64,000 bases of DNA from Steromphala cineraria (lineage: Eukaryota > Mollusca > Gastropoda > Trochida > Trochidae), in NCBI GenBank assembly GCA_916613615.1, contig OU744734.1, forward strand, positions 33,550,301 through 33,614,300, read 5' to 3'. The notes below the pieces were generated by a model. It had not been told where the DNA came from, ran no database searches, and was given only the letters and a program-made list of their open reading frames with translations. Shown here piece by piece: positions 34,401-49,800 of the stretch. Made by a program: the position numbers and the translations under genes. Position 1 is the stretch's first letter. The number at the start of each line of letters is the position of its first letter.

Positions 34401-37400
34401 GACCTTTTGTTATATAGATTCAATTTCTAAATATTGCAAAGATCTAAATTAAAATTAAAATTGGAAGGCTTTGATTGGCGTAGAGTAGTAATTGTCTTTT
34501 CAAGAATGTTCTTATTGATCATAGTTGTGACATGTTGAATGTTTTTCAGTCAGGATATGGCAGCCTGCAGGTGCTTGTTGCCTTGTGAGTACAAGACTAC
34601 TGATATAACAGGGAACAAGGTGAATGATGAACTGACCTCCATGCTGGTGCACGGTGAGCCGTGGAGAACTGGTCCCATCACATACGCGGGGTTCACAACG
34701 GCTAGCTCAATCTTGTCAGAGTCTAGGGGGAGAGAAAATAGACATAAATACAATATTTATATCCATTGATCATTTAGCTCAATCTGCCTACTGATGAAGT
34801 TATTATGATAGCTGCAGGAAACCAAAAGTGAAGGACTGTCTTGACCTGTAAGGTATTTTACCTGGCTGGAATTCTACAAGGCACCAAGGAGACATAAACA
34901 ATTGGTTAAATATAAGATTTCCTTTGTAAAGGTTGCTTTGTGAACTGAACAACAGTCAGTTATATGTACACAGTGATCAAATTTCTGTGAGAAGAAGTTT
35001 TTTAGCTTTTGATTGACTGCAGTATTTGGGGATTGTAGGTCAAAAACCTCTTTGAACTCGTTGTTTTGAGTGTAAATACCTCTATTAAACACTCAATCCA
35101 AATCCTCCTTTCTAAGCTGACCCCGCTCACCTGGCAGTTCCTTCACGAAGTCCCAGGCAGCCTTCTCGGCGAGTGTCTTGCTCTTAGCGTAGGCGTCAAG
35201 CTTGTCCACGTCGTTCCAGTCCTCCTCGTTACACACCTTGTCTCCAGCTGACGGGCCCCCTGCATGGTACCAGAGCAATACAGTCACAATATACAAATGG
35301 CATTGGACCTTTCTCATCAAATACTGTCAACATATCTAACAAAGTAGAAATTTCCTTTTCAAGAGTGGCACTTTTTGATAACTCTGCAGGTAAAGTTTTT
35401 AGCTTTATTTGATGACCAAGTGATTCATAAGCTTATTGTTGTATTGATTTAAGGTACCCCCCAATCCCGCTATCTGATCGTACTAATGATGCAATTTGTT
35501 ATCCTGCTCAGTAAAATACTTCTTAGCAAAGTGAATCATGTTATAAATCCGAAACATCCAAAAGGAGGACAAGCATGGTCATTCCTCGAATCATACAAAT
35601 GTAAGGACCTCATATAGAGCTAGGCAGCAAACCAGAGTATAATACTTAGATTGACAACTTGACCGACTTCAGAGCCAACCTTCCAATGTTGATCTTATCT
35701 ACCAATGCTAAAAGTCCTACATAATATACTTGAAACATTTAAGTGTTTGTATAAATTGAAGCTCTCTTAAAATCATTAACTTGGTGTAAGGGTTAAGACA
35801 GATATCAAATCTTTTCTTTCATTAATCAAAAGAATTAACTTTTTAATTGTAGAGTGGATTTATGGAGGAAAACAGGATCATAAAAGCAACTGACGACCAT
35901 TACATCCAAGTCCTTTTTGGCTATTTGCAAGTCACCTACAGACAGTGCCCAACTCACATGATATGGCAGCACACGAGCTGGTGAGGACGACCCGCTTCAC
36001 AGTCTTGGCGGCTACGCATGCCTTGAGGACACTCTGTGTCCCCTCTACAGCGGGCTGGATCACCTCGTTCTCATCCTTCGGGGACGTCGCTGGGAACGGA
36101 CTGGCTACATGGATCACAAACTCGGCATCCTTCACCGCTCTGCCAACACCCAAAGTGATCATGATTTTATATATGCGACAATATGATAATATTTTGATAA
36201 ATAATTCATCATTAGGTCAACAAAGAAGTCTTCAAGCACTCATTATTTGAAATGTTCATATAATCACTGAATCATAGGCCATAAAAGCAATGGACAAGAC
36301 TACTTTATTGCACAATAAAAAACTGCTGATGAAGAAGAACACAGGTTGAATGAAAATTATGAGTTTATGAATATCGAATTTGTTTGTTTTTAAAAACACC
36401 TTAAACTCCATTATATCTTTATATGCAAATGGTTCTATTCCCACCTCCGATACCTTGTTTTGACAAGGACATTTACTTTATAGCATAAACAGCTAGCAGG
36501 TAAAATTGTGTCCTTTATTTCTCACATCCAAAGGCATCACTTTCATACCTAAAATATCAGTCATAAATCAATCCTGAATTCTAACTTATGGGGGTGAATG
36601 TTTAAATGAATCTGGTAACTATACTCACGCCTCCCATGACTCAGGTTTGGTGAGGTCTGCCTCCACCAGCTCTAGCTTGTGGGCTGCTTCTGGACAGAGC
36701 TCTTGCAGGTGCTTGAGTTTGTTCTCGTCCCCCAGACTCCTGACGGTGCCGCGCACCCGGTACCCACCCTCCTGCAGCTGCTTCACTACATGGGTCGCGA
36801 TGTACCCCGACGCCCCCGTCACTACCACCACTGAAACACAAACACACACCTTGTCAACTAAACACTTCACTACATGGGTCGCGATGTACCCCGACGCCCC
36901 CGTCACTACCACCACTGAAACACAAACACACACCTTGTCAGCTAAACACTTCACTACATGGGTCGCGATGTACCCCGACGCCCCCGTCACTACCACCACT
37001 GAAACACAAACACACACCTTGTCAACTAAACACTTCACTACATGGGTCGCGATGTACCCCGACGCCCCCGTCACTACCACCACTGAAACACAAACACACA
37101 CCTTGTCAGCTAAACACTTCACTACATGGGTCGCGATGTACCCCGACGCCCCCGTCACTACCACCACTGAAACACAAACACACAACTTGTCAACTAAACA
37201 CTTCACTACATGGGTCGCGATGTACCCCGACGCCCCCGTCACTACCACCACTGAAACACAAACACACACCTTGTCAGCTAAACACTTCACTACATGGGTC
37301 GCGATGTACCCCGACGCCCCCGTCACTACCACCACTGAAACACAAACACACAACTTGTCAACTAAACACTTCACTACATGGGTCGCGATGTACCCCGACG

Positions 37401-37789
37401 CCCCCGTCACTACCACCACTGAAACACAAACACACACCTTGTCAGCTAAACACTTCACTACATGGGTCGCGATGTACCCCGACGCCCCCGTCACTACCAC
37501 CACTGAAACACAAACACACAACTTGTCGTGATATACTCAGAAACTTGAAGGGAACCTTATACTTTGTGAGTGGGGCTAAACAAATTGAATTGAATTGAAT
37601 TGAATTGAATTGAATTGAATTATCAGCTAATTTGCAAAATGAGTTTTATTGACTGTGATGGACAAAGTCGGATGTATAATCAGCAAGTTTGTTTCTAGTT
37701 TGTTTCAACATTTTGTGTTCGGTTTACATTTCATTCGAGATGAAATCTAAAAAGATAGATGAAGAGCTGTAGAAACCAGTAACACAAAC

Positions 37790-37821
<32 letters not shown>

Positions 37822-40800
37822 CTATATCTCACAGGGAAATGGTATTCTATGAGATATGTTCACCCTTAAGAGCTCTATCTGGAGAAGAAGAACACAAATG
37901 AGTGTGTTCAGTAACACTTTGTTCCCCTATGATATGCTGTTTACATTGAGTAGCCAACTCTGAAAAAATAAGACAAGTGTTATTCACACTTCTTCAGTTT
38001 GGGACAAACTATTTTGAGTTTTGTTGCAGTGAATTGTGAAAACATGCATTTCTCTCATCAAAAACTGTTTTAATTCAATAAATCAAATTTCATAAACAGT
38101 TGTCATGATATTGAGAGCACAAGCTTCAATTAATATTTTATAGTAAAATCAAGTTAACAAAACACTGTATTTCAAGCATGTTAAATAATCCACAACATTG
38201 TTGCAAAGACGTAACATTAAGCAGTTTTTCCTCGTAAAGTCTTGAGGCTAACCCAATAAAGAAGCATATGAACCTTCACGACCATGTCATCAACTCTGCC
38301 GCCATCCTGGCGCCGTGACTACCAGACATTTGTCTGCAGATCTCTCCATCGCCATAGAAACCCTCAAACATGACATGCTATGAAACAAGACGACATCTCT
38401 TCATTACAGAGGCGATAGTATGCAGTTATTTCTGTTGCAGAAAATCAATAGTTCTATGGAACGCAGATGAGAGTTCCGAAGATCCGAGTGATTCTCAGCA
38501 GAGACAAAATTACCCTCACAGAGCTCATTTCAATATATCTGCGATTGTGTTGCCGATATTAATGGCAGAAAACAACCTGCCTTGTCCAATAAACAGCAAT
38601 CGTTTGGAAATAATGATTTCGCGTGTCCATCAATCACGATACATCAGGGAAGAGCCTGGAGTCGACTCAAGTATCCCATTTGATATCAGTAGTTAGGAAT
38701 ACACTGGGAAGGTTGCATCCAATATCAGAACCTCAAGATGGGATTCAATGACATATTCATTTGAAAGTTGCAGCCATTGTCAAAGCAAGCGTGTTACTTT
38801 AATTGGTGTGTGATGCAGTGGTGTTCCTTGATGAGCTGCGATCCTTGTTCTAGTTATATTTGTAGGGTCTGTAATAGTTTTACAGGTACTATAGCGATCA
38901 CTAATTTGGTCAAAGAAAAGTTAAATGCTAGTACATAAACTGAAGTTAAAATTTTAGTAAATAATTCTAGTAGCTATGTTGAAACCTTTATTTCAGGTAT
39001 TAGTACAACGATTGGATTTGATCTAAAACAATAATACTTTAAAATAACTCTAAAATAATCTACTTATTTGATTTCAGCCTGTTTCAACTTCACTGCTGCA
39101 GCTCAGCTTAAATTAAACCTCCTAAAAATCAGCTTAATTAACAAACATATTTCAATTAGTCCTTATTCACTTGCTCTCTATGACAGATGCAAGGTAAAGA
39201 CTGGCAAAAATTCAAAGAGTTCATTTCAACAGGAGTATGCTTACCAAGATGTTTAACATTATTCTGATTTGCTATCAGAGGGCATATTCGATAGTGTCTA
39301 CGTTTAAAATCAGACTTTCACAAATGTGCAAATAAAGGAAATATTCCCTTGCCCTACATCAAGTTGACCCCATCAAGTATGGAAGGCCATTAGAGTAATA
39401 ACAAGTCTGACAATATTCATGTTTGTCCTCTTCCATCAAGCATAACCTACACGACTCCGATTGCTCTCCGATGGTTTGTAATGGCAATTGTAGCAATTCA
39501 TAGTCCCAGCGCAACAGTGCATGAATAAATGAGACTGATCATAGATGACCTTCGATTGACATCACGACTCCAATACCATCAACTGTTGCATTCTGATCTC
39601 CTGTCCGAAGGGTAGGTTTGTCAGTATTGTTCTACTTTGATGTTGATGAAATAGTTTCAGTTAATGCCTGGTTAATGGAAAACTGGTATCCTTTTAAATA
39701 AATGTTGTTCACTCTGTAGGGCTGTGCACTAAACTAATAGTTTTTTTAAAGAACTCGATGGCTTTTAACTGATACATAATGTTCCTCATCAATTAAATGT
39801 GATGCTCTCAGCAGTTTACAAGATGACGTTCAAGACGAGTTGACTATCATCATATTTGTAAGAGTATAATGGAAAGTTTGCAAATAATACCAAAAGATCC
39901 TGGTTGATTTTGATGTTTACATGAATTGATGGTTTGTTTGGGTAATTTGTCAAAATGCTTAACTCCTTAGCAATATAACCTTCATTTACTTCAATGACCA
40001 TATATTTTTTCATCTTTGGATCAAAACAACTTCAACAAAAACATTAAAGTATTATCATTCAAACCATTACTTTGAAGAAGTTAACATTATGCAAAGTCCA
40101 ACATAATTGGTCAGAACTTGACCTGACATGGCCACATGCAGCTCTCAAACCCTGTGTCAAAATGACCTGAAACTTAGAACACAAACAATTACATTGAAGC
40201 TAACAGATGAAAAATCAATTTGATGGCTAAACACTACAGGCCAAAGGGACATCAGAATACAAGAAGATCAGCTCTGATCAGATCAGGATATTGGTGCCAT
40301 AGAATTCTGGGCTGATCATCCTACAAGAAGAAAGGATTGGCTTGGTGTTTTGAAGACATCCCTTGAATAATACTACATCGGCTGGTAGTGAATTGAATAG
40401 CTGTAGGGCCTAAGAAATAAGACATGCCATGGTAAAGACAGTGACTTGACAATATGTAACCGCAGACCCAAGCCTCTGATGTTTTTGTCTATCTTAGGGC
40501 AAAAAGTACAGGTCGATAAGCCTTAAAAAAACTTAGAATCCAGTAAGAGCCAATTTTGTTATTTCAAAATTTTAAGTTATTTCATTTACCAAAAAGAGAT
40601 TATTAAAAGAACAATTTGTGTGATCGAAGTCACAGATCCAGATGTTTACCATTATAAGAAGCAGATTCAAAATTAAATACAACAAAACCAGCAAAAGACA
40701 AGACACTGTTAACCCTTTAACTTTACAACAATTTGTTGGACAGGGTATCCCTTTTCTGGTCACAGCAGATCTGTGATGGACTGGGTCATGTCACAACACC

Positions 40801-43800
40801 CTATCCTGACCCACTTCATCTTTGTTGAATTTTTGTAACCTTACGAGGTACCCAGAATGGCTAGAGAGCAAGTTGAATGACTTGACATAATATTCTGTAA
40901 TCCAGTTGGCATACTTGGTAAAAATGAAGGCATAGAGTAATTGGATAAGCTAAAGTACATGGAAAGCCAGAGTCAAAGTACATGAATACCTTGCTAAGAG
41001 TACCGAGACATAAATCTGTCAAAAGGACTGCAGTAACAAATTGACCTCAATCTCCTTAATGGTTTGAAGCATAAGCACATTATCCTTTAATATGGTGATG
41101 GAAAGAAAGGATAACTTGACCTGAAGCAAAGCTCAGAGGTAAATTGGTAAAACTAGCTTACATTCCACATTTTCTGGAAAAGTAATTGGACACATTATTC
41201 ACCTGAAACTACCGAACTTAATGCAATCTCCTGACATGGAGGTCCAGGTAATTCAATAACAACAGAATATTAGCACACTCATTACAATCAAGAACTTTTT
41301 AGCACTGGCAACAGTAAATTGAGCAAAAACATCTAACCATCTAAGCTTAAGGAAGGGATGAGGTCATGCCAACCTTAACACTCAATATGATCAAACTGTT
41401 CTTATACATCACTGGAGTGCCAAAAGATCAATGGAGTAGAAGAATTGCTTCTAATAGATGGCCCGAAAATGAAGACATGAGTACCAGAATCCAGAAGAAA
41501 ACCTTAACATCAGAACATAAGCACATTAATTATGGTCCAGATCTCATCATAACATCCATGAGGCATAAAATTGATATTAGATCAGCTATAACCACCATAA
41601 TGAAATGATTATGGAGCAGAATAGAATAAAACATCATAGAGTGATAAGCCTGGAGGAAATCTGTCCAGGTTACATGGTGTTACACAGAAGAGAACAAATA
41701 ATCTTCCCAACAAGAGGGGAAGCACTCAATATCATAATGCAATTTGAGCAGGTTATTTGAGTGAATTGTTTAGTAACACATTAGCAGTGTAGCAAGGTAT
41801 ATCTTGAGAAATCCTCAATTAAATTCAAACTGACAAGATTCATATTGACAGGTCAAGATAACCTGAAAGAATAAATATAATCACATACAAAGTGTGGTCC
41901 TAATCATTACTGGAGCAATCGATGAATCAAACCTAAGAACCAACTGGTTGACCCACTGAATCAGCAGATTCTATTGTCTTGTCAGCCCTACTGCGCACTT
42001 CACTGCACCCCAGTGCACCCGATTGTCGAGATGACTCGGTGCAGGCCCCGTCAATCAATCAATAGTTTGTGCGCTTGTCTGGAACGTGATGACATCAGCA
42101 CTGGATCCGACTAATCAGCCAGCGAGACTTCCTGTGTGTCAGAGACTGTGCTGATTTGGGTTAATCCCCAACTATTTCTCAAGTTTAATTCCGAATCAGA
42201 CCTGCAAATTGCCTCTGGAGTCAGTAAAGAATTGCTTAAATTTGGTGATTAGATGTGATGCAAGATCTTCAGATAATGTGTTTGATATGGCTAATGTGAT
42301 GTTTTGAAACATTGCTGCTTTGGTTTCCTCAACACAAGATATTGGTATCTTTTGAAAAGATTGTTTAACCCCTATGACAACTTTGAATAATTTAAAATTC
42401 TTTAATTTCAACATGTTTCAATATGCTTTCTAGAAAACCATAATATACCTATTTACAGTTACTTTTTATCATCCTACAATTCCACTTGTTTCAGACAGAA
42501 ACAATAACAGAATTTGAAATATTCCCAATTAACAAATAGTATCTTACATCCTACCCCAAAAACATTTTGTTAGAACGTCCTATCATTTTAGATCAGCATG
42601 AACATACATATTGTGTTCCCACAACAATAATTCTAAAAGACTTTAATCTAACATGAACAGAAAGACAAATTGAAAGATCAGAGTAATAAAATGACCATCA
42701 CACAAATCAATCACTCCATGATTTGAAATGATCATTCCTATCTGACACCCATAGAGCCATCCCACAGTACATGTGGGCCTGAAGCATGCTGTGTATCATC
42801 CTGAAACCAGAAGAAGCAGGACTGCTGGAATAAGGAGACCTGTATTTGTGGAGCAGCTTGATAGGTTGGTGCAAAGGCGGAGCTCCTACAATAATATTAT
42901 TTCAAGGCTTGCTCAATCTGTAAACAGATTATACAGGCTCTTGTCTTAGAGTAGCTGTTAGAAGCTGTTCCAAGACGAAGCAACACACTTGGTACCGGAA
43001 GCTCTCTTAGGATTCCTTTATCCCTTATATGGTAGTATTTAGAAATATTCTAGATTTTACATCTTTAGATAAACATTAAATTACACCAGGGGAAAAATCC
43101 ATATTGGTCTGATATTGCAAGATCATGATAATTCAGTCAAACTGTTCACCTACTGATATTCTGTCAGTCTGGGATTGGTCGTGGATATCCCAGTACCAGA
43201 ACTCTTATTAAAATGCAGTTATGTAACCAATTAAAAGTGTATACTCTAGCTTAAACTATTTGAAATTTAGTTTCAATAACATCCATTGATATTTGAGACC
43301 TTACTTCAAAAGCAAAGAATACAATCAAAAGCTTCCAAATCTATTTTCAATCTTCCTCAGTCAATGAAATTTATTATAATATGAGACAGATATTCTTGAA
43401 GTAGAATCATTTGCCATCAAAATGTTTAATTATTCAAGCTTTGATCAACAGCAAACCAAGTGCAATGTGTGACAGGTCTAAATACGCTCATTACTTCCCA
43501 TCAGACACAATTATAAAACCTGCGTCGGTAATCAGTTTTCTGGAATGTCAATCCATGTAATTGCAGCTGTCTCTTCTTTCATTCCAGGGACATTGGGTCT
43601 ACAATATTCATGGACCAGTTTTCAGTTCTATCCAAACTTGAGAGAAAATCCAAGACTTAATTCGGCTTTTGGTCTCTGCGGACGACCTGATTGATACCGC
43701 GGGGCCAGATCAGAGGAAATCAATGGACTTGCGTAATATTGAAAAGCTTTTACATGTTGTAACGTGATTTGCCCTCAATTGCCGGCTTTTGTGGCCGCAT

Positions 43801-46800
43801 GCCAGTATTGTGCCCTTTACGATGTTGTGTCGTCATGGAAATCGGTCGTAACATTAAATCAGTTTCTCTTCTTTGGGATTTTCTTTTTTTAAAGCAGATT
43901 CCGACAATGAATCTATCGCTGGTGTAAAGACTTAGGCGCTTGAGGCAAAATTGAACCTATTATGGAGAAAGCTCTGAAGCAAAGGTTTGGAGAGTGTTTG
44001 ATTGTAACTTTTTACTGCAGCTATTAAGTTTGAATGATAGGGTGTGAAAATATACACTGACAGACATATCCATGGCCTAGAAAAGATTTCACAGAGGTGA
44101 AGCTTGAGAAAAATGCAGAAAAAGCTTACTGCTTTCTGCATTGACTGACTTATAACATATTTATGTTTCTATGCATCTGAAAATGCAAAACACGTTAAGC
44201 AGAAAGAGGCAAGAATTTCCAGTTACAGCCAATGAGAGGTGATGAAAGAGCATATATGTATAAATCATACCATCAATATTAGAGAAGCAGTTGCAAGTAA
44301 CTTGTTGTTTTTCAAATTCACAACAGCTGAAATTTTTAGGTGAACATTGGATATGTAAATCGAACATGGGCAGAAAGGTTTTCTGGGACAACTTTTTAAG
44401 CATTTTACTAATTGGCTCTTAATTGTTTCTAAATTGTGAAAACAAAAACTGGTAAATAAAATTTGAAGATAAAGCTATACATGTAATTTCCTATCATTCA
44501 ACTTCTGTTTACTATCTAGTATTTGATGTAGGCTGTAACTGTTGAAATCATTTCTACATTGACCATACATGGTTATCATAGTCCTAACCAAACTACAAAT
44601 TTCAACTACATACACATATGATCCTTGAAGCACAAGTTCTAGCCGGAAGACATCTAGAACACATTTACAACCCTTGTCTGCTCCGTAATACATCTACTCA
44701 GGCTTCGGGGACCTTATGTAGTTTCTTCCTTGTTTACATAGTCATCAAAGATGGTCAATCTGGAGACGAGGAAATGCACACTTCTGCATATTGGATTTCA
44801 AGCAACCCTAACACACTTCAGTTTCTTGGTGAAGTGTTGCTCGTGAAATAATGGCCCATTTGACCTCCACCACATGAAAAAACTAAAAGCCTTGTAAAAA
44901 CAAACCCTTAAATGTTGAATGTAAATAACATCTTTGAAGAAGATGCAGTTTGCATATTTTCATATTTCCCCTTGCAGTTTCATATTTTCTTGGCATAAGA
45001 GTATCATAAAAGAATATAAAAACTTACACATATGGTATGAAATGATTGTTAACTTAATGATATCATCCTGATAATACTGTAATTGGTTTAAAAACAAAAT
45101 TAATAACTTCCCAAAGAATGATTTTGAAACATTTGACATTTATTTTAACAACACTCAAGAATACCAGCTGCAATTGGACAAAATTAACAGTAAAAATTTG
45201 AATGACATTATCAAAATTGCAGACAGCTATTTTTGCCGATCCCAACTTGTGACTGGATTGTCAAGTCCCAACGGGGATCTGCTCTATGAGCGCTAATACT
45301 CGACCAGCCTAGTTCCACGACATGAAACATTCATATGTAATGGCACATAAGAGTGGAGGTTCAGATTTCCGGAATAAATCATTATCCAATAGCTGCAGTG
45401 GGCCAATTAAACCATGCTAAACAACTACTGGAAGAGAATAAACCTATATGCAATGCTTCTGATTCTGCTTGTAATGACATGTTTCTTTGGATACTACTTC
45501 TAAAACTTGTGCTTGTATGTGCGTCAAAGTAGTTTTACTAAAGTCTCAATATTGTGAATGCAAATAATGTAACAAGCAATCATGAACTCAAATTTTATAC
45601 TCTTAGATTAGAACTTCAAAAGACAGCCTTTTACAAATTGTGAAACAATGTTTTAATGCTATAATGAGCCTGTTTTAGCAAAAACATGAACATTATATAA
45701 ATAATCACATTGGTTAATTTTTTGGTGAGGTGAGGCGATTTGGGGTTTAACAGCGCTTTCAATAATATGACGCCAGCTAGTATTACTGTAGGAAGGCTGT
45801 GCATTGTTGTGAAACCTGCGAGCATCTGCTGGAACAAGTGAATCATTCGGTGGTGGTGCTGCGCTGAGTTACATAAATCAGCAACATATAACCTGCATTT
45901 ACATATTCCAGCATGCAAAAGCCACTCGAGTCAGACATTAACTTATAATATAGGTGCTCATATCATGAAGGACAAAAACTCTCATATTTGTCTGTATCTT
46001 AATCCGCACTTTCTGATTTCATGTATGCTAATTATATAAATTACACATAAATATGAACTTAACACACATTCTCTTCATCATGATAATGTGGGCCTGTACA
46101 TGCCATTTTGAAACAGAGTACAGCAAAGCAGGCTTATCTTCCCCTCTTGGTCGGCACAAAATGGCAGCATTATTGTTTTAACAAATCTCCAGTAGTCTTT
46201 AGCTCATTCTGCTGTTTGAATGGATATCAAATTCTTCACCTCACAGGGGGAAATCTCATTTAACAGCTTGTCTGGTAAAAACATCTGTTAGCAGCAACTT
46301 TCAGTGGAGTTTTCTAATAAACACTTTCAAGGTTGTGCAATTTTGTTTTCTCTAGGAGGGATATTTTCATCCTTATGACTTTTTAGGTTAATAAAATACC
46401 TCATCTATATAAGCTCCCTTAAAAAATGTCATTCCTGGTTTTAAAAGTAAAAATGTCCTGTATGGAAAACTTGCAACCCAGATTTCCATCCTATCACAGC
46501 ATGCCTCTTTAATGTCACCAAGACTTTTCTACCTTTAGATACATGTGCTCAATGTGCTCCACAAGACGTCTAAAGAAAGACCATGTGCTAACTTGGCCGC
46601 TTTATTTGTTTGATTGCATCAGGATTCTTTAACGCTCACACAAAGATACAAGTGTAACAACACAGATTTTGCAACGCTTTCTTCTTATTTGAGTGTCTAA
46701 AGTAGGCAATTAATTTTGTAATGAAATCAAATAAGAAACTATCATTTAAATGAGATGTTAACTGACACCGAATAAACATGGTGAGAGACTTTTGAACTTG

Positions 46801-49800
46801 ATCAGCCAAGTGTTAGAACACTACAGTATGAAAAGGTTCTTCCCTAATACCCTTCTGCATATATTATTTTGAAACATATTTCATCGTTTTCATAGCTAAA
46901 CTGAAACCAACTTCTTTCAAGAAGAATCCCGTAGTGTCAAACCTACCACACTGAAAAAGCTTCCTCAAAGATGACTTAATTCAATATAATTTTTTTTATC
47001 CATATTTCAAAATTATTTTATTGCTCAAAACCAAAGATAGATTAAAGAAAACATTCATTTGAACATAGAAAACATGGTCAAAGTTTTGAAGCCAAGATCA
47101 CGCTAGAGACTAGAGAAATACGGAGGGATAATTTGAATGAGTACACATGGCTCCCACAATGCAGACCAAAGGTCAGTCCAAATGACCAGTGCAGCATCAG
47201 ATCTCCCACTGACCAGTGCAGCATCAGATCTCCCACTGACCAGTGCAACGGGAGCTGTGCATAATCAGACTCACTAAATAGAGATAAGTGGCTAGTTTTC
47301 AAAATTTTCTCTTATGACCTTTTTCTGTAATGTAGTTAACAAAAGGAAGATCTGGAAGTTGAGAAACTAACAACTAGACATAACCATTCAAGTATCATAA
47401 AGAGTGTGTGAGGTTTATCCAGTGCAAGTGCAGTGACCAGAGACTCATCAGCAAGAGATGATCACACTGACCAGCGGTCAACTCATCAACTGTCCACAAC
47501 TGGACCCAACACAATCTGTCAAGTGTGACTCACTAGACTATCAGTTTACATGGTGAAACATGCATATCTGACTCACCACACTCACACTATAAGCAAGTCA
47601 ATGAATATATTTTCTAACTATTTCATGGGCTTGCAATTCCATTGTATTATTGAGTTTTTACTATTTTTTACCCAATATATTCATACACAACTTAGCTCTT
47701 GTTTTAGGACACATCCTATACCTTTGTTATTGATTGGCAAATCCTATATTTTTACGTCTCACAATCAACTGAAAATAGTTACATCAGCAGTTTACCTTGT
47801 GGATTTTACAAGGTAAAATGACACAGGTCTTAAAATGAAAGTAACAATGAAATTATATCTTTTTTTGAATATCAAATGGAACTTTAAACTTGATGACTTG
47901 AGGTATTTGGAACAATTCAACATAATGACATGCAATAGCAGTGTTGTTCCTAGGGGAGCCTGGGGAAGTTTGCCTATCCTTTTGGCTTTGTATCTATTCA
48001 TATTGTAAGAAGTAGGATACCTCACCATTGTAAAGGGACTCACAAGCTTAGGAAAGAACATTGCATTAGTAATGACAAAGGTTATTTCACTGCTTTCAAA
48101 TATCTGGAAATTTGGAATGAGTTTATGACAAAGTGTAGAGTATACAAAGAAACAATAGACTTTGTGGGTTATATTAGAGACTTGTTTTCAATAATCAACA
48201 TTTGAGGTCAAAGGTGAATTGAAGGGGAACTATTCAGAGTGTTAACAGTAAAGGTCAAGGGTTAATTTGCTGGAAATCATCATCAGATTAAGTGGAAGTT
48301 GAGGATTTCATACTTCCTGTAATTTCACAAATTGTTAGCTTCAAATCAGATTATCAAGCTTTGGTATACATGGATAACTATTAAAACTTTAATTCACATT
48401 GGTTTTGATAAAAGGCCTTACTGTAGTTTCATCTTGTCTTTGACACTTTAGAATTTCTAAATCAAGACTTTCTGTAAAGAAATTTCTGTATTTTTCTAGA
48501 AGCATCTAAAAAACATCTACAATTCAAACAATTTTTCTCCTGTAAACATTCTTGACCATCCTGTAGAAATAACTTGGATGTCCTGAGGGAAAACAAACCA
48601 ATTACGGATAAACAAGACGTATTAGCAACCAGAAGATCTCATAAAGCCCTGAACTCTCCCAACCATCAACATTTATCAGCTGTCCTGGTGAAAACACAAC
48701 CCATCAGGCCTCCAGCATAAATCAGCTAACATCTGGGCATGATAGAGTGAGATGCCAGGCTAGATGTCCAGCCAAGATGTCTCTCAGTCTGTCTGTTCGT
48801 CCAAGTGTCTGTTGGGTCATCTCTCTTCTGTCAGTATGTCTGTCTGTCTGTGTCTGCTCCCAGGACTAGCTTGTGTATGTCTGTCAGAGCTGGTTTATCT
48901 GTCTATGTCAATTAGCATGTTTATTTGAAAATGTCTCGCCCAATTTGAATGCAAAATTATTCATTGGTCTAGCAACCCTATCATAAGAGATTGACAACAT
49001 TTCTTCTACAAAGTTGCAAGATCTAAAACGAAAGGATTGTTTCACTTATATTCTTATATCATATGGTAAAATATATGATTCCAAAATTCTGGATTTCAAT
49101 CATTTCTGAACATATTTACCTTTCCAGTTTGCAATTAATACACAAAATTCATTCATAACATCAAAACATGTCAGCCAGTATCAAACAAATATTTGAATTC
49201 GTGTAAACCAAGTTGCCAAACATTTTGAAGATAAGAATCTCACTTCTTTGATTGCATCCATTACAAACGAAATGGGAACCATCATAGAGCCATTATGAAA
49301 ATGTAAATCATATGATAGGACAACCTGCATGAATAAAAGCTTTCCAATGATGATCTACCAGCACAGAGTATAACTACATAGTAAATACATGGTATTACAG
49401 CCTCATTATATGAAGATTAGGGGACATTATTTGGGGACGTTCCCCTGTTATTATTCCCAGCGGGTACCGTGGGAGCCAGCAGGGACGGAGGTCAGCACAT
49501 TCAAGTTGATTCCCTTCCTTGCACTGAGCTAGATCTAGATGGAGTGGGCAGTGGTCAACAGATCAACAGATTGCAGTTTAATATCTCACAATGGATTTGT
49601 TCCTCTAAACTATTTTAGAAACATGAAAGGAATTCAAATTTTGATGAGGAAAAATAGATAAATTACATAGATAGCAAAACAATTTTTAATTTTTATGGTA
49701 AACTTAAATCAAACACCAACATCATGAAAATACCATTGTTCAGACACACTACGACATGTACCTCAATAGTTAATAGTTGACAATGGTTGTGACATCCTAC

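Noticed and set aside
34925..34946. Solo end of the THAP-type transposon (TAAAGGTTGCTTTGTGAA)
   Set aside because: Only about 18 bp match the right end of the 17125-19069 element and no partner end is near. It could be chance.
36781..37530. CRISPR-like regular repeats
   Set aside because: This is a eukaryotic gene, the units are contiguous with no spacers, and they encode an exon start.
36647..37531. 294-codon plus-strand ORF with a repeated TTTTETQTH block
   Set aside because: It is the antisense shadow of the 84-bp array. The minus strand encodes the conserved Rossmann motif and has the splice sites.
38370..38696. 108-codon plus-strand ORF
   Set aside because: There are no splice or promoter signals and no motif. 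Composition fits chance.
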